64,000 nucleotides of DNA from Microbacterium luteolum (GCF_039533965.1 NZ_BAAAUN010000001.1:186001-250000); one strand, 5' to 3'. Shown: positions 42,208 through 50,223, counted from the first letter of the stretch. A program made the numbers and translations. Notes: generated from the sequence alone by a model not told the origin.

Positions 42208-42615
42208 ATGACCAGACAGATCATCAACCCGCCCGCCCTGATCAAGCCGAGCGGCTTCGCCCACGGCGTGCGCGCCGGGGAGTTCGTCTACCTCGGCGGC
42301 CAGACGGCCATGGATGCCACCGGCGCGATCGTGCCCGGCGGGATCGTCGAGCAGTTCGCGCAGGCGTTCTCGAACGTCCTGACCACGCTGGATGCCGCCG
42401 GCGGGCGTCCCAGCGACCTCGTCGATGTCACTATCTACCTCACCGATGTCGAGGACTACCAGCGCAACGGCCGTGAGATCGGACGGGTCTGGCGCCAGCT
42501 GGCCGGCACCGAGTATCCGGCTATGGCCGGCATCGGCGTGACCAGGCTCTGGCAGGCGGAGGCACTGATCGAGATCCAGGGGGTCGCGCACATCGGCGAC
42601 GAGGCGAACGGATGA
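42208..42615 (+). CDS. RidA-fold (YjgF/Rid family) protein lacking the catalytic arginine
   Basis: A 135-residue Rid-family protein with the standard core (GEFVYLGGQTAMDATG, LVDVTIYLTD) and trimer-forming length. RidA enamine/imine deaminases need an Arg after YPA (R105 in E. coli RidA). Here the sequence reads EYPAMAGIGVTRL, with M106 at that place, so ordinary imine hydrolysis is unlikely. It is embedded in the aryl-CoA operon, so it may process or bind a ring-derived intermediate, or stabilise an enamine product if the substrate is an aminobenzoate (inference). CAGGAGAG precedes the ATG. It overlaps the FAH-family gene by ATGA. Confidence 0.85.
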   Translation: MTRQIINPPALIKPSGFAHGVRAGEFVYLGGQTAMDATGAIVPGGIVEQFAQAFSNVLTTLDAAGGRPSDLVDVTIYLTDVEDYQRNGREIGRVWRQLAGTEYPAMAGIGVTRLWQAEALIEIQGVAHIGDEANG

Positions 42616-43439
42616 GGCTTGCCACCGTGCGCCACGGCGACGGCACGCGCGCCGCCGTCGGCGACGACGCGGGCTGGGTCCTGCTCGAGGAGACGGACGC
42701 TCAGCGGCTGTTCTCTGCGCCGGACTGGCGAGAGCGCGCCGATGAGGCGCTGCGGGATCCCGCCAGATCGGCCGTCGAAGAGGGTGCCTTCGCCACCCCG
42801 GTGCCGCGTCCGGCGAAGATCTTCTGCTGCGGACTCAACTACCGCGACCACATCGTCGAGACCGGGCGCCCTGTCCCGGAGTTCCCGACACTCTTCGCCA
42901 AGTTCGCCGACACTCTCACCGGCCCGTTCGACGAGATCATCGTGCACGACACCGACCGCGTCGACTGGGAGGCCGAGCTCGCGGTCGTCATCGGGGCGGA
43001 GGTGCACCGCGCCGACCGGGAACAGGCCAGTGCGGCGATCCTCGGCTACGCGGTCGCGAACGACGTGTCGATGCGCGACTGGCAGCAGCGCACGCTGCAG
43101 TGGCTGCAGGGCAAGGCGTTCGACGCGACGAATCCGCTGGGTCCGTGGCTGGTGACGGCCGACGAGATCGAGCCGAAGGACGGTCTGCGCATCACCTGCG
43201 CGGTCAACGGCGTGATCATGCAGGACGGTGACACCGCGGAGCTCGTCTTCGATGCGGCGGATCTGGTCGCCTACGTCTCTCAGATCACCGTCCTGCGTCC
43301 CGGCGACATCGTGCTCACCGGCACGCCCGGCGGCGTCGCCCTCGGCATGGATGATCCGCGCTGGCTTCGTGACGGCGACGTCGTGACGACCGCGGTCGAC
43401 GGCATCGGCGAGCTCCGCAACACCATCCGCTTCGAATAG
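42612..43439 (+). CDS. Fumarylacetoacetate hydrolase family protein
   Basis: A 275-residue FAH-family enzyme. The conserved core includes FCCGLNYRDHIVETG near residue 73, the metal-ligand region DWEAELAVVIG near 118, AVANDVSMRD, and the C-terminal GDIVLTGTPGGVALGM. Members hydrolyse C-C bonds in acylpyruvates, decarboxylate ring-cleavage products or hydrate dienoates. As the last gene of the operon it is a good candidate for cleaving the ring-opened product. The ATG overlaps the stop of the RidA-like gene. The next gene (holA) has its own promoter box, so this is probably the operon end. Confidence 0.9.
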   Translation: MRLATVRHGDGTRAAVGDDAGWVLLEETDAQRLFSAPDWRERADEALRDPARSAVEEGAFATPVPRPAKIFCCGLNYRDHIVETGRPVPEFPTLFAKFADTLTGPFDEIIVHDTDRVDWEAELAVVIGAEVHRADREQASAAILGYAVANDVSMRDWQQRTLQWLQGKAFDATNPLGPWLVTADEIEPKDGLRITCAVNGVIMQDGDTAELVFDAADLVAYVSQITVLRPGDIVLTGTPGGVALGMDDPRWLRDGDVVTTAVDGIGELRNTIRFE

Positions 43440-43497
43440 TCGAGGGCGGAGCACCGGGGCGCCGGGACCGCGCCGTCGCCGCGTCCGTGGCCACCGG

Positions 43498-43503
43498 TAG
43501 TCT
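43498..43503 (+). promoter_or_regulatory. -10 box of holA, leaderless
   Basis: TAGTCT ends 7 bases before the ATG at 43510. The core gene resumes its own promoter right after the catabolic block. Confidence 0.6.
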
Positions 43504-43509
43504 GGATCC

Positions 43510-44547
43510 ATGGCAGCTTCGCGTCCTCCTTCCCGTGGCGGCGCCAAAGCGGGGAAGATCCCGCAGGTGTCGTGGCGCGAGCCGCATCCGGCACCGCTGG
43601 TCCTCGTTTCCGGTCCGGAGGAGATCTGCGCCGAGCGCGCGATCGCGGGCGTGCGCGACTACCTGCGTGCTGAGGATCCATCACTCGAGGTCAGCGACGT
43701 GCGGGCCGACGACTACGAACCCGGCACCCTGCTGTCGCTCACCTCGCCGTCCCTGTTCGGTGAGCCGCGGCTCGTTCGCGTCTCGGGCGTCGAGAAGTGC
43801 ACCGACGCGTTCATCCAGGAAGCGGTGTCGTACCTCGACCACCCTCAGGAGGGTGCGACGGTCGTGTTGCGGCACACGGGGGCGAGCGTCCGCGGCAAGA
43901 AGCTCCTCGACGCGCTCCGTTCCGGCACCGGGGGCGGTATCGAGATCGCGGTTCCGGCGATCAAGCGCGACAGCGACAGGGTCGACTTCGCCGCGGGCGA
44001 GTTCCGCTCGGCGAAGAAGCGCATCGCGCCGCCCGCACTGCGAGCGCTCGTCTCGGCCTTCGCCGACGATCTCACCGAACTCGCCGCGGCGTGCCAGCAG
44101 CTGATCGGCGACGTCGAGGGCGACATCACGGAAGACACCGTCACCCGGTACTACGGCGGTCGGGTCGAGGTCTCGGCGTTCGTCGTCGCAGACACGGCGA
44201 TCGCCGGTCGTTACGGCGAGGCGCTGATCGCGCTGCGTCATGCGCTGTCCTCCGGTGCCGACCCCGTGCCGATGGTGGCGGCATTCGCCATGAAGCTCCG
44301 CGGCATGGCGCGGGTGGCGGGCAATCGAGAACCCAGCAGGCAGCTGGCTCAGCGCCTCGGCATGAAGGACTGGCAGGTCGATCGCGCACGGCGCGACCTG
44401 GCCGGCTGGAACGAACGCTCGCTCGGCATGGCGATCCAGGCGACCGCGCGCGCCGACGCCGAGGTCAAGGGCGCCGCGCGCGATCCGATCTTCGCCCTCG
44501 AGCGCATGGTGACCGTCATCGCCACCCGTGAGCCCTTCGGGGCATAG
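43510..44547 (+). CDS. holA: DNA polymerase III subunit delta
   Basis: A 345-residue clamp-loader subunit that opens the beta sliding clamp. The N-terminal AAA+-like domain begins APLVLVSGPEEICAERAI, with YEPGTLLSLTSPSLFGEPRLV and ITEDTVTRYYGGRVEVSAF as family-typical stretches; the C-terminal collar domain contains LAQRLGMKDWQVDRARRDL. The start is fixed by the TAGTCT box. It normally follows comEC; here it lies beyond the 18.6-kb catabolic block. It converges on rpsT, with a shared hairpin terminator between. Confidence 0.92.
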   Translation: MAASRPPSRGGAKAGKIPQVSWREPHPAPLVLVSGPEEICAERAIAGVRDYLRAEDPSLEVSDVRADDYEPGTLLSLTSPSLFGEPRLVRVSGVEKCTDAFIQEAVSYLDHPQEGATVVLRHTGASVRGKKLLDALRSGTGGGIEIAVPAIKRDSDRVDFAAGEFRSAKKRIAPPALRALVSAFADDLTELAAACQQLIGDVEGDITEDTVTRYYGGRVEVSAFVVADTAIAGRYGEALIALRHALSSGADPVPMVAAFAMKLRGMARVAGNREPSRQLAQRLGMKDWQVDRARRDLAGWNERSLGMAIQATARADAEVKGAARDPIFALERMVTVIATREPFGA

Positions 44548-44561
44548 GGCGGGCACGAAAA

Positions 44562-44584
44562 AGCCCGCCTCGGTGAGGCGGGCT
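44562..44584. terminator. Bidirectional terminator between holA and rpsT
   Basis: AGCCCGCCTC-GGT-GAGGCGGGCT is a perfect 10-bp stem. The preceding GAAAAA gives a TTTTT tail on the minus strand, so it is a strong terminator for rpsT; on the plus strand only GATTC follows. Confidence 0.85.
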
Positions 44585-44622
44585 GATTCAGAAGCTGATG
44601 CTCAGTGAGCAGAAGCGTTCGC

Positions 44623-44883
44623 TCAGAGAGCGGAGACCTGCTTGGCGAGAGCCGACTTGCGGTTCGCGGCCTGGTTCTTGTGCAGAACGCCCTTGCTGAC
44701 GGCCTTGTCGAGCTTGACGGCGGCCTTCTTGAGGGTGGCCTCGGCAGCGGTCTTGTCGCCGGCGGCGACGGCGGTCTTGGTCGAGCGGATGAGCGTCTTG
44801 AGCTCGCTCTTCACGGCCTTGTTGCGCTCGTTCGCCTTGATGTTGGTCTTGTTGCGCTTGATCTGCGACTTGATGTTTGCCAC
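44623..44883 (-). CDS. rpsT: 30S ribosomal protein S20
   Basis: An 86-residue, very basic, Lys/Ala-rich helical protein that binds 16S rRNA early in 30S assembly. It starts [14 protein letters not shown] and contains [15 protein letters not shown] and [17 protein letters not shown], which are diagnostic. The GTG at 44883 gives the usual length and has AGAAGG about 8 nt upstream. It is transcribed alone against holA, as is common, and ends at the shared terminator. Confidence 0.96.
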   Translation of the reverse strand: MANIKSQIKRNKTNIKANERNKAVKSELKTLIRSTKTAVAAGDKTAAEATLKKAAVKLDKAVSKGVLHKNQAANRKSALAKQVSAL

Positions 44884-45104
44884 GTGTGGAACCTTCTGTA
44901 CAGGAGTGATGGGAAATGCTGGCAGCAGAAGAGGGCTGCTGCACAGCGGTCGTATGGGAAGAACCCACACGCAAGCCAAGAGTCGAGTCTATCAGCAGAG
45001 GACTCGATCACGCGAAACGGCTGCAAGAAGCGGTACTGAGTCGCGGAAACGCTGGTACCGGGTGCAGAATCAACCTTATCCGGACACCGATGTCGAGGAG
45101 CCAC
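44884..45104. promoter_or_regulatory. Divergent intergenic region rpsT / GH1 gene
   Basis: A 221-bp gap holding the rpsT promoter (minus strand) and the GH1/MFS promoter (plus strand). I see no clear operator palindrome or convincing -35/-10 pair. Confidence 0.3.
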
Positions 45105-46478
45105 ATGACCGCCGTCCCCACCCGCTCGTCTCTGCCCGCGGGATTCCGCTGGTCCGCTGCGACATCCGCCTTCCAGATCGAAGGGGTCCGTGGTGCTGAA
45201 GGCAGCGGTCGATCGATCTGGGACGACTACCTCGAGGCTCCCGGCGCGATCAAGGACGGCTCCACGGCCGATCCCGCGTGCGACAGCTATCGGCATCCGG
45301 AGGCGGACGTGTCTCTCGCCGCCGGCCTCGGCCTCGATCGCTACCGCTTCTCGATCCCGTGGGCGCGTGTGCAGCCCGATGGCAGGGGAGCGGCGAACAC
45401 CGCGGCCCTCGACCACTACTCGCGCTTCGTGGATCTCCTGCTGGAAGCCGGTGTCGATCCCTTTCCGACTCTGTATCACTGGGAGATGCCCAGCGCCGTC
45501 GAGGCCGAGGGCGGATGGCTCCGTCGTGACACGGTCGACCGCTTCGCCGACTACGCCGCGATCGTGGTCGACCGACTGGGCGATCGCATCGCCCAGTGGT
45601 ACACGCTGAACGAGCCGGCGATGACCACGCTGCAGGGCTATGCGGTCGGTGCGCTCGCCCCCGGGAAGCAGCTGCTGTTCGACGCCCTGCCGACCGTTCA
45701 CCACCAGCTCCTCGCGCACGCGCGCGCCGCCGAGGCCATCCGATCCCACGGCTCCGCCCAGGTCGGCCTGGTGAACAACCACACCTGGGTGCTTCCTCTG
45801 AACGACACGGCAGAGGACCGTCGTGCGGCAGCTCTCTACGACATGATCCACAACCGGGTGTTCAGCGAGCCGCTCCTGGCCGGCAGGTATCCCGACCTTG
45901 CGGCCTGGGGGCTTCCTGCCATGCCGGTGCAGGACGGCGATCTCGAAGCGATCCGGGCGTCGATCGACTTCTACGGCATCAACTTCTACAACCCGACCAC
46001 CGTCACCGCCGCAGATGCGTCGAGCCCCATCCCGTTCGACATCGTGCCGACACCGGGCGTCGCCGTCACCGGATTCGGACCCGAGTGGCCGATCATGCCG
46101 GAGGCGCTGCGCGATCTCCTGATCGACCTGCACACGCGGCATCCGCACCTCCCTCCCGTCATCATCGGCGAGAACGGCGCCTCGTTCCCCGAGCCCGATC
46201 GCGCCGCACGCGTCGAGGATGCGGACCGGATCGGCTACCTCGCAGGTCATATCGCCGCGGTGGGAGAGGCGATCGCGGCCGGCGTTCCCGTCGAGGAGTT
46301 CACGGTGTGGTCTCTCCTCGACAACTGGGAGTGGGCGGACGGCTACACGCAGCGCTTCGGCCTCGTCCACGTCGATTTCGAGACGGGGGAGCGCACCCCG
46401 AAGGCATCGTACGACTGGTATCGCGACCTCATCGCGAGCGCACGTTCCGCAGCAGCACGCCAGGAGGAGACACGATGA
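45105..46478 (+). CDS. Beta-glucosidase, glycoside hydrolase family 1
   Basis: A 457-residue cytoplasmic GH1 enzyme hydrolysing beta-glucosides or related beta-glycosides by a retaining mechanism. The acid/base glutamate is in YTLNEPAMT near residue 170, and the nucleophile is in IIGENGAS near 350. FRWSAATSAFQIEG at the N-terminus and WSLLDNWEWADGY near the C-terminus are family signatures. GAGGAG precedes the ATG by 4 nt; an in-frame ATG at 45090 is an alternative. It is coupled to an MFS transporter by an ATGA overlap. The pair probably imports and cleaves a beta-glycoside. Confidence 0.93.
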   Translation: MTAVPTRSSLPAGFRWSAATSAFQIEGVRGAEGSGRSIWDDYLEAPGAIKDGSTADPACDSYRHPEADVSLAAGLGLDRYRFSIPWARVQPDGRGAANTAALDHYSRFVDLLLEAGVDPFPTLYHWEMPSAVEAEGGWLRRDTVDRFADYAAIVVDRLGDRIAQWYTLNEPAMTTLQGYAVGALAPGKQLLFDALPTVHHQLLAHARAAEAIRSHGSAQVGLVNNHTWVLPLNDTAEDRRAAALYDMIHNRVFSEPLLAGRYPDLAAWGLPAMPVQDGDLEAIRASIDFYGINFYNPTTVTAADASSPIPFDIVPTPGVAVTGFGPEWPIMPEALRDLLIDLHTRHPHLPPVIIGENGASFPEPDRAARVEDADRIGYLAGHIAAVGEAIAAGVPVEEFTVWSLLDNWEWADGYTQRFGLVHVDFETGERTPKASYDWYRDLIASARSAAARQEETR

Positions 46479-47695
46479 GCGGTGCGACCAGGGCTGGCGC
46501 GCGATGGATGTCCCTGTTCACGCTCGCGTGGCTCGCCATCTGGACCGTGCAGCTGACGCCGGTGCAGCTTCTCCTGCCCCTCCAGCTCGATACCCCCGAG
46601 GATGACTGGATCCGCGGGGTGGTCTCCTCCGGGCTCGTGCTCGGGATCGGCGGGCTCGCCGGCATCGTGGCGGGTCCCCTGGCAGGGGCGCTCTCCGATC
46701 GCGCCGCCGCCGGACGACACCGCCGGCGGCCCTGGGCGCTCGGGGGAGTCTGGCTCACCGCGGTATGCCTCGTGCTCACCAGCTTCGCGAGCGGTCCCTG
46801 GGCGGTCGGTGCCGGATGGGTGGGCGTCTCGATCGGCGTCGCCGTCTCGTCCGCGGCTTTCACCGCGCTGATCGCGGACCAGCTGCCGACCACGCAGCGC
46901 GGAGCGGCTGCCGCCGCGGTCGGCTCGAGTCAGGCCGTCGGCATCGTGCTGGGCGTGGGCCTGGTCGTGCTCCTCGGCCTCGACATCGTCGCCGGATACC
47001 TGCTGCTGGCCGGCATCATCGCGGTGATCGGCACGGCATCCGCTCTGCTGCTGCCCGACCCTCCGGGGACGGCAGAGATGCGTCCGAAGGGCGCAGGGCG
47101 CAAGACACTCGCGTCGCTCCGTGATCGCGACTTCGCCTGGATGCTTTCCGGCCGGCTGGTGACCAACATCGGCAACGCGCTCGGCACGGCGCTCTTCCTG
47201 TTCTTCCTGCTGCACGGACTCGGGCAGCCGAGTGCGGCCGCGCAGGACAACCTGCTGCTGCTCATCCTCGTCTACACGGTGTTCGTGGTGATCGCGTCGG
47301 TGCTCACCGGCATCGTCTCCGACCGCACCGGCAACCGTCGTGCGCTCACGGTCGCTGCGACCGTCGTCCAGGCGGCATCCGGCGTCGCGATCGCACTCGT
47401 GCCCACCTTCGAGATGACGATGGTCGCGGCCGCGCTGATGGGGCTCGGGTACGGCGCGTTCTCGACTGTGGGGCTCGCGTTCGCCGCCGACCTGCTCCCC
47501 GACGAGCAGGACCACGCACGAGATCTCGGCATCGTCAACGTCACGGCGGCACTGGGTCAGCTGATCGGTCCGGTGCTGGGCGCCGGACTCGTCGCGCTCG
47601 TCGGCGGGTTCTGGCTCGTGTTCGTGGCTGCCGCTGTGCTGTCGCTCGTCGGCGGTGTCCTCACCGCGTTCGCACGGCAGCCTGCGCGGTCATGA
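46475..47695 (+). CDS. MFS transporter (probable sugar or glycoside uptake)
   Basis: A 406-residue transporter with 12 predicted helices. The loop motif GALSDRAAAGRHRRRPW between helices 2 and 3 is the MFS A-motif variant also found in GPH-like sugar carriers, and a second copy GIVSDRTGNRR opens the C-terminal half. Its start overlaps the GH1 stop, so substrate is likely a glycoside or disaccharide (inference). CAGGAGGAG precedes the ATG. Its last 6 bp overlap the end of the convergent hydrolase gene. Confidence 0.87.
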   Translation: MSGATRAGARWMSLFTLAWLAIWTVQLTPVQLLLPLQLDTPEDDWIRGVVSSGLVLGIGGLAGIVAGPLAGALSDRAAAGRHRRRPWALGGVWLTAVCLVLTSFASGPWAVGAGWVGVSIGVAVSSAAFTALIADQLPTTQRGAAAAAVGSSQAVGIVLGVGLVVLLGLDIVAGYLLLAGIIAVIGTASALLLPDPPGTAEMRPKGAGRKTLASLRDRDFAWMLSGRLVTNIGNALGTALFLFFLLHGLGQPSAAAQDNLLLLILVYTVFVVIASVLTGIVSDRTGNRRALTVAATVVQAASGVAIALVPTFEMTMVAAALMGLGYGAFSTVGLAFAADLLPDEQDHARDLGIVNVTAALGQLIGPVLGAGLVALVGGFWLVFVAAAVLSLVGGVLTAFARQPARS

Positions 47696-48418
47696 TGCGT
47701 CGGCCTGGGCGATCGTCGCGATAGCCAGCTCCAGCACGGCGTTGAACACGCGCGGCCGCATCGCCGTCACGAGATGCGTCGTCCGCGGTACGACGATGAG
47801 CTCCGCCTGCGGGGCGAGGCGCTGGAACAGGCGCTCGTTCGCCCGCAGCTGGTCGTACTGGCCGTTCACGAACCACAGCGGGATCCTGATCCGCTCGACG
47901 GCCGTCGCGACGTCGAGGGTGGAGAGGCTGCGCAGCGCGGCATCCTGCGTGTCCAGGGCGTAGCCGCCGGCGGCGAAGTCGGCGCGGTTCTCGGCGGGGA
48001 TGGTTGCGGCCAGCATGCGGCGGGTGATCCACATTCCGCGATCCGGGAGCGAATCGACGGCGCGGAAGAGCAGACGGTAGGCGGAGAGCCCGGCGCCGCG
48101 GGGGAGCGACGTGCAGGCGGCCGCGACCAGGCCGGCGACCGGAGGCGTCTGCGCGCCACCCGCGTAGGTGAGGGACAACAGCCCGCCCATCGAATGCCCG
48201 ACGAGCAGCACCGGACCCTTCTCGGCCGCTGCGCGCACCGCGGCATCGATCGTGTGCAGTGCCTCGTGGAGGGTGAAGTCCTCGTGCATGCGCGAGCCGT
48301 GACCGGGGAGGTCGACGGCGGTGGACGAATACCCATGCTCGTCGAGATACGCGACCTGGGAGCGCCACATGGTCGCAGAGGTGCGGATGCCGTGCACGAA
48401 GACGATCTGGACGTTCAC
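47690..48418 (-). CDS. Alpha/beta hydrolase
   Basis: A 242-residue alpha/beta hydrolase with the oxyanion strand FVHGIRTSATMW, AVDLPGHGSRM, the nucleophile elbow GHSMGG near residue 96, a probable acid in VNGQYDQL, and the terminal His in VPRTTHLV. These features fit a lipase/esterase-like or lysophospholipase-like enzyme; the substrate is unknown. It is a single gene. The GTG start at 48418 follows a minus-strand TATGCT box in leaderless spacing. The 3' end overlaps that of the MFS gene by 6 bp. Confidence 0.85.
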   Translation of the reverse strand: MNVQIVFVHGIRTSATMWRSQVAYLDEHGYSSTAVDLPGHGSRMHEDFTLHEALHTIDAAVRAAAEKGPVLLVGHSMGGLLSLTYAGGAQTPPVAGLVAAACTSLPRGAGLSAYRLLFRAVDSLPDRGMWITRRMLAATIPAENRADFAAGGYALDTQDAALRSLSTLDVATAVERIRIPLWFVNGQYDQLRANERLFQRLAPQAELIVVPRTTHLVTAMRPRVFNAVLELAIATIAQADAS

Positions 48419-48424
48419 GCGTTC

Positions 48425-48430
48425 AGCATA
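48425..48430 (-). promoter_or_regulatory. -10 box of the alpha/beta hydrolase, leaderless
   Basis: On the minus strand TATGCT ends 7 bases before the GTG at 48418, which supports that start codon. Confidence 0.55.
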
Positions 48431-48436
48431 AGGAAA

Positions 48437-48467
48437 GCGGGGCCGGTGGATGAACCACCGACCCCGC
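48437..48467 (-). terminator. Hairpin downstream of the second peptide-binding protein gene
   Basis: GCGGGG-C-CGGTGG, loop ATGAA, CCACCG-A-CCCCGC pair into a 13-bp stem with one internal mismatch. Read on the minus strand it is followed by TTTCCTT. It lies 38 bp beyond the stop at 48505. Confidence 0.65.
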
Positions 48468-48468
48468 T

Positions 48469-48500
48469 CCGGGGCACTTCGACGAGCTCAGTGTCCCCGG
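48469..48500. repeat. Interspersed repeat copy forming a hairpin
   Basis: The repeat core CTTCGACGAGCTCAG (48477-48491) is framed by CCGGGG and CCCCGG, which pair into a stem. This is a diverged copy of the element clustered at 56.8-57.4 kb, placed just past a stop codon. Confidence 0.6.
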
Positions 48501-48504
48501 GGAA

Positions 48505-50223
48505 TTACTTCTCCCAGCCGAGGTTCTCGACGGGAGTGACTCCGAAGAGGTCCAGTCCGACGTACGGCTCCGGCGTGAGGTTCGCCAGACCCTTCTGGGC
48601 CACGTAGACCGACGGACCGTTGTAGAGCGGGATGACGCCCCAGGTCTTCTCGATCAGCTTCGGCTCGAGCTTCATGGCAGCCTCGGTCCAGCTCTTGGCG
48701 TCCTTCTGCGACTCGACCTCGTCAGCGATCTCCTTGTCCATCTCGGCGTTGCCGGTGGCGGACAGGTTCAGACCGCTGTCGGAGCAGTAGATCTGGCACA
48801 TCCACGCCGGTCCGAACGGGTCGGAGTCGGTGAAGCGGAGACCGAAGATGTCCCAGTTCTTCGACGTGAAGTCGTCGGAGAAGTCAGCCGACGCGCGGAC
48901 CTCGATCTGCACATCGATGCCGATCTCCTTCTGCTGAGCCTGCAGCGACTTCGCGAGCGCCTCCTGCACGGGGCTGTTGCTGAAGATCGGGTAGACGACC
49001 GTGAACTTGACGCCGTCCTTCTCGCGGATGCCGTCATCGCCCTCGACCCAGCCTGCGTCGTCGAGGAGCTTCTTGGCGCCGTCGACGTCGTACTTCAGAC
49101 CGGCTTCGCCGAACGCGTCGGACCACCCGTCCTGGAAGGAGTACATGTTCAGCGAGCCGGCCGCCTCTTCCTCGTAGCCGAGGCCGTTCCAGGCGATCTG
49201 CTTCTGCTGGTCGATGTTGATTCCCATGAAGAACGCCTTGCGCACCTCGAGGTCTGCGAACTGCGGCTTGTCGCCGTCGACCATGAGGACCGTCTTGGCG
49301 GTCTGCTGAGCGCGACGGACGACAGCGCCGTCGACGTCCTCGACCTGGGCCAGGCGCTCCTGGCTGCCGGCCTCGACCTGGTCGATCTCGCCGTTCTTGA
49401 AGGCGTTGATCGCGGCGTCGTCTTCCAGCGCCGTGAAGGTCACCTTGTCGAGCAGCGGCGCGTTGCCCCACCACTCGGGGTTCGGCTTGAACGAGACGAA
49501 GCCCGCGTTCGCGTCGAACTCGTCGACGGTGTACGGACCCGCACCCCACTCGGCGTTGAGGTTGCCGATGTAGGCGTTGTTGAAGGTCTCGACATCAGCG
49601 TGCTTCGGGTTGAGGACACCACCCGTGAGGAACGCCATGGACGGCCATGCGTAGATGCCGTCGAAGGTGACGACCGCGGTCTTCACGGAGTCGCCCTCCT
49701 CGACCGACGTGATCTGCTTGTAGCCGTCGGTCGCGTTCGGGTTGTAGCCCTCCTCGGTCGAGCGGTTCGCCTTCCACGTCGCGTCGATGGCGGTCCAGTC
49801 CATGTCGGTGCCGTCGTTGAAGTGGGCCTCGTCCGTGAACGTGAAGGTCAGCGTCGTGTTGCCACCGTCCTCGCCGATCTCGTAGGCGTCGAGGTACGCG
49901 TCGTTCTTCGTGACCTCACCCTCCGGGCTGACGAGGAGGAGCTGCGGCATGTAGTAGTACCACAGGCGCGCCGTGTCGGCGCTGGCGTCGCTGTTGAAGG
50001 CGTTGAGCTGCTCCGGGACCTCGTTGATCTCGAAGTTGACCTCGCCGCCCTCCTTCAGGTTCTCGCGGGGCTGCGGGTTGTAGTCCGCTGCCTTGGTCTC
50101 GACGGTCTCGCCGCCGCCGTTGTCCCCGCCGCCGGTGTTCCCGGAGCCGCTCGCGCAACCCGCGAGGGCGAGTGCGAGGGCGCCGCTGATCGCGATGGCC
50201 CCCAACAACTTCTTGTTCTTCAT
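48505..50223 (-). CDS. ABC transporter substrate-binding lipoprotein, family 5
   Basis: A 572-residue extracytoplasmic binding protein. The signal peptide KNKKLLGAIAISGALALAL runs into a lipobox LAGC, followed by a Gly/Ser-rich linker. The body shows family-5 traits (DGTDMDWTAIDATWKANRS, FQDGWSDAFGEAG). The ATG at 50223 has GGAAGGAG upstream; a longer reading of 21 residues lacks such a site. It is the last gene of the minus-strand order DppB, DppC, double ATPase, SBP, and follows a 142-bp gap, so it may also have its own promoter for higher expression. Its substrate is probably oligopeptides. Confidence 0.9.
   Translation of the reverse strand: MKNKKLLGAIAISGALALALAGCASGSGNTGGGDNGGGETVETKAADYNPQPRENLKEGGEVNFEINEVPEQLNAFNSDASADTARLWYYYMPQLLLVSPEGEVTKNDAYLDAYEIGEDGGNTTLTFTFTDEAHFNDGTDMDWTAIDATWKANRSTEEGYNPNATDGYKQITSVEEGDSVKTAVVTFDGIYAWPSMAFLTGGVLNPKHADVETFNNAYIGNLNAEWGAGPYTVDEFDANAGFVSFKPNPEWWGNAPLLDKVTFTALEDDAAINAFKNGEIDQVEAGSQERLAQVEDVDGAVVRRAQQTAKTVLMVDGDKPQFADLEVRKAFFMGINIDQQKQIAWNGLGYEEEAAGSLNMYSFQDGWSDAFGEAGLKYDVDGAKKLLDDAGWVEGDDGIREKDGVKFTVVYPIFSNSPVQEALAKSLQAQQKEIGIDVQIEVRASADFSDDFTSKNWDIFGLRFTDSDPFGPAWMCQIYCSDSGLNLSATGNAEMDKEIADEVESQKDAKSWTEAAMKLEPKLIEKTWGVIPLYNGPSVYVAQKGLANLTPEPYVGLDLFGVTPVENLGWEK

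Noticed and set aside
42208..42615. Functional RidA enamine/imine deaminase
   Set aside because: The essential Arg is Met at position 106.
24877..43509. Integrative mobile element with attachment sites
   Set aside because: No integrase, transposase, relaxase or tRNA at either edge, and I found no matching direct repeats at 24.9 and 43.5 kb. Insertion is inferred from gene order only.
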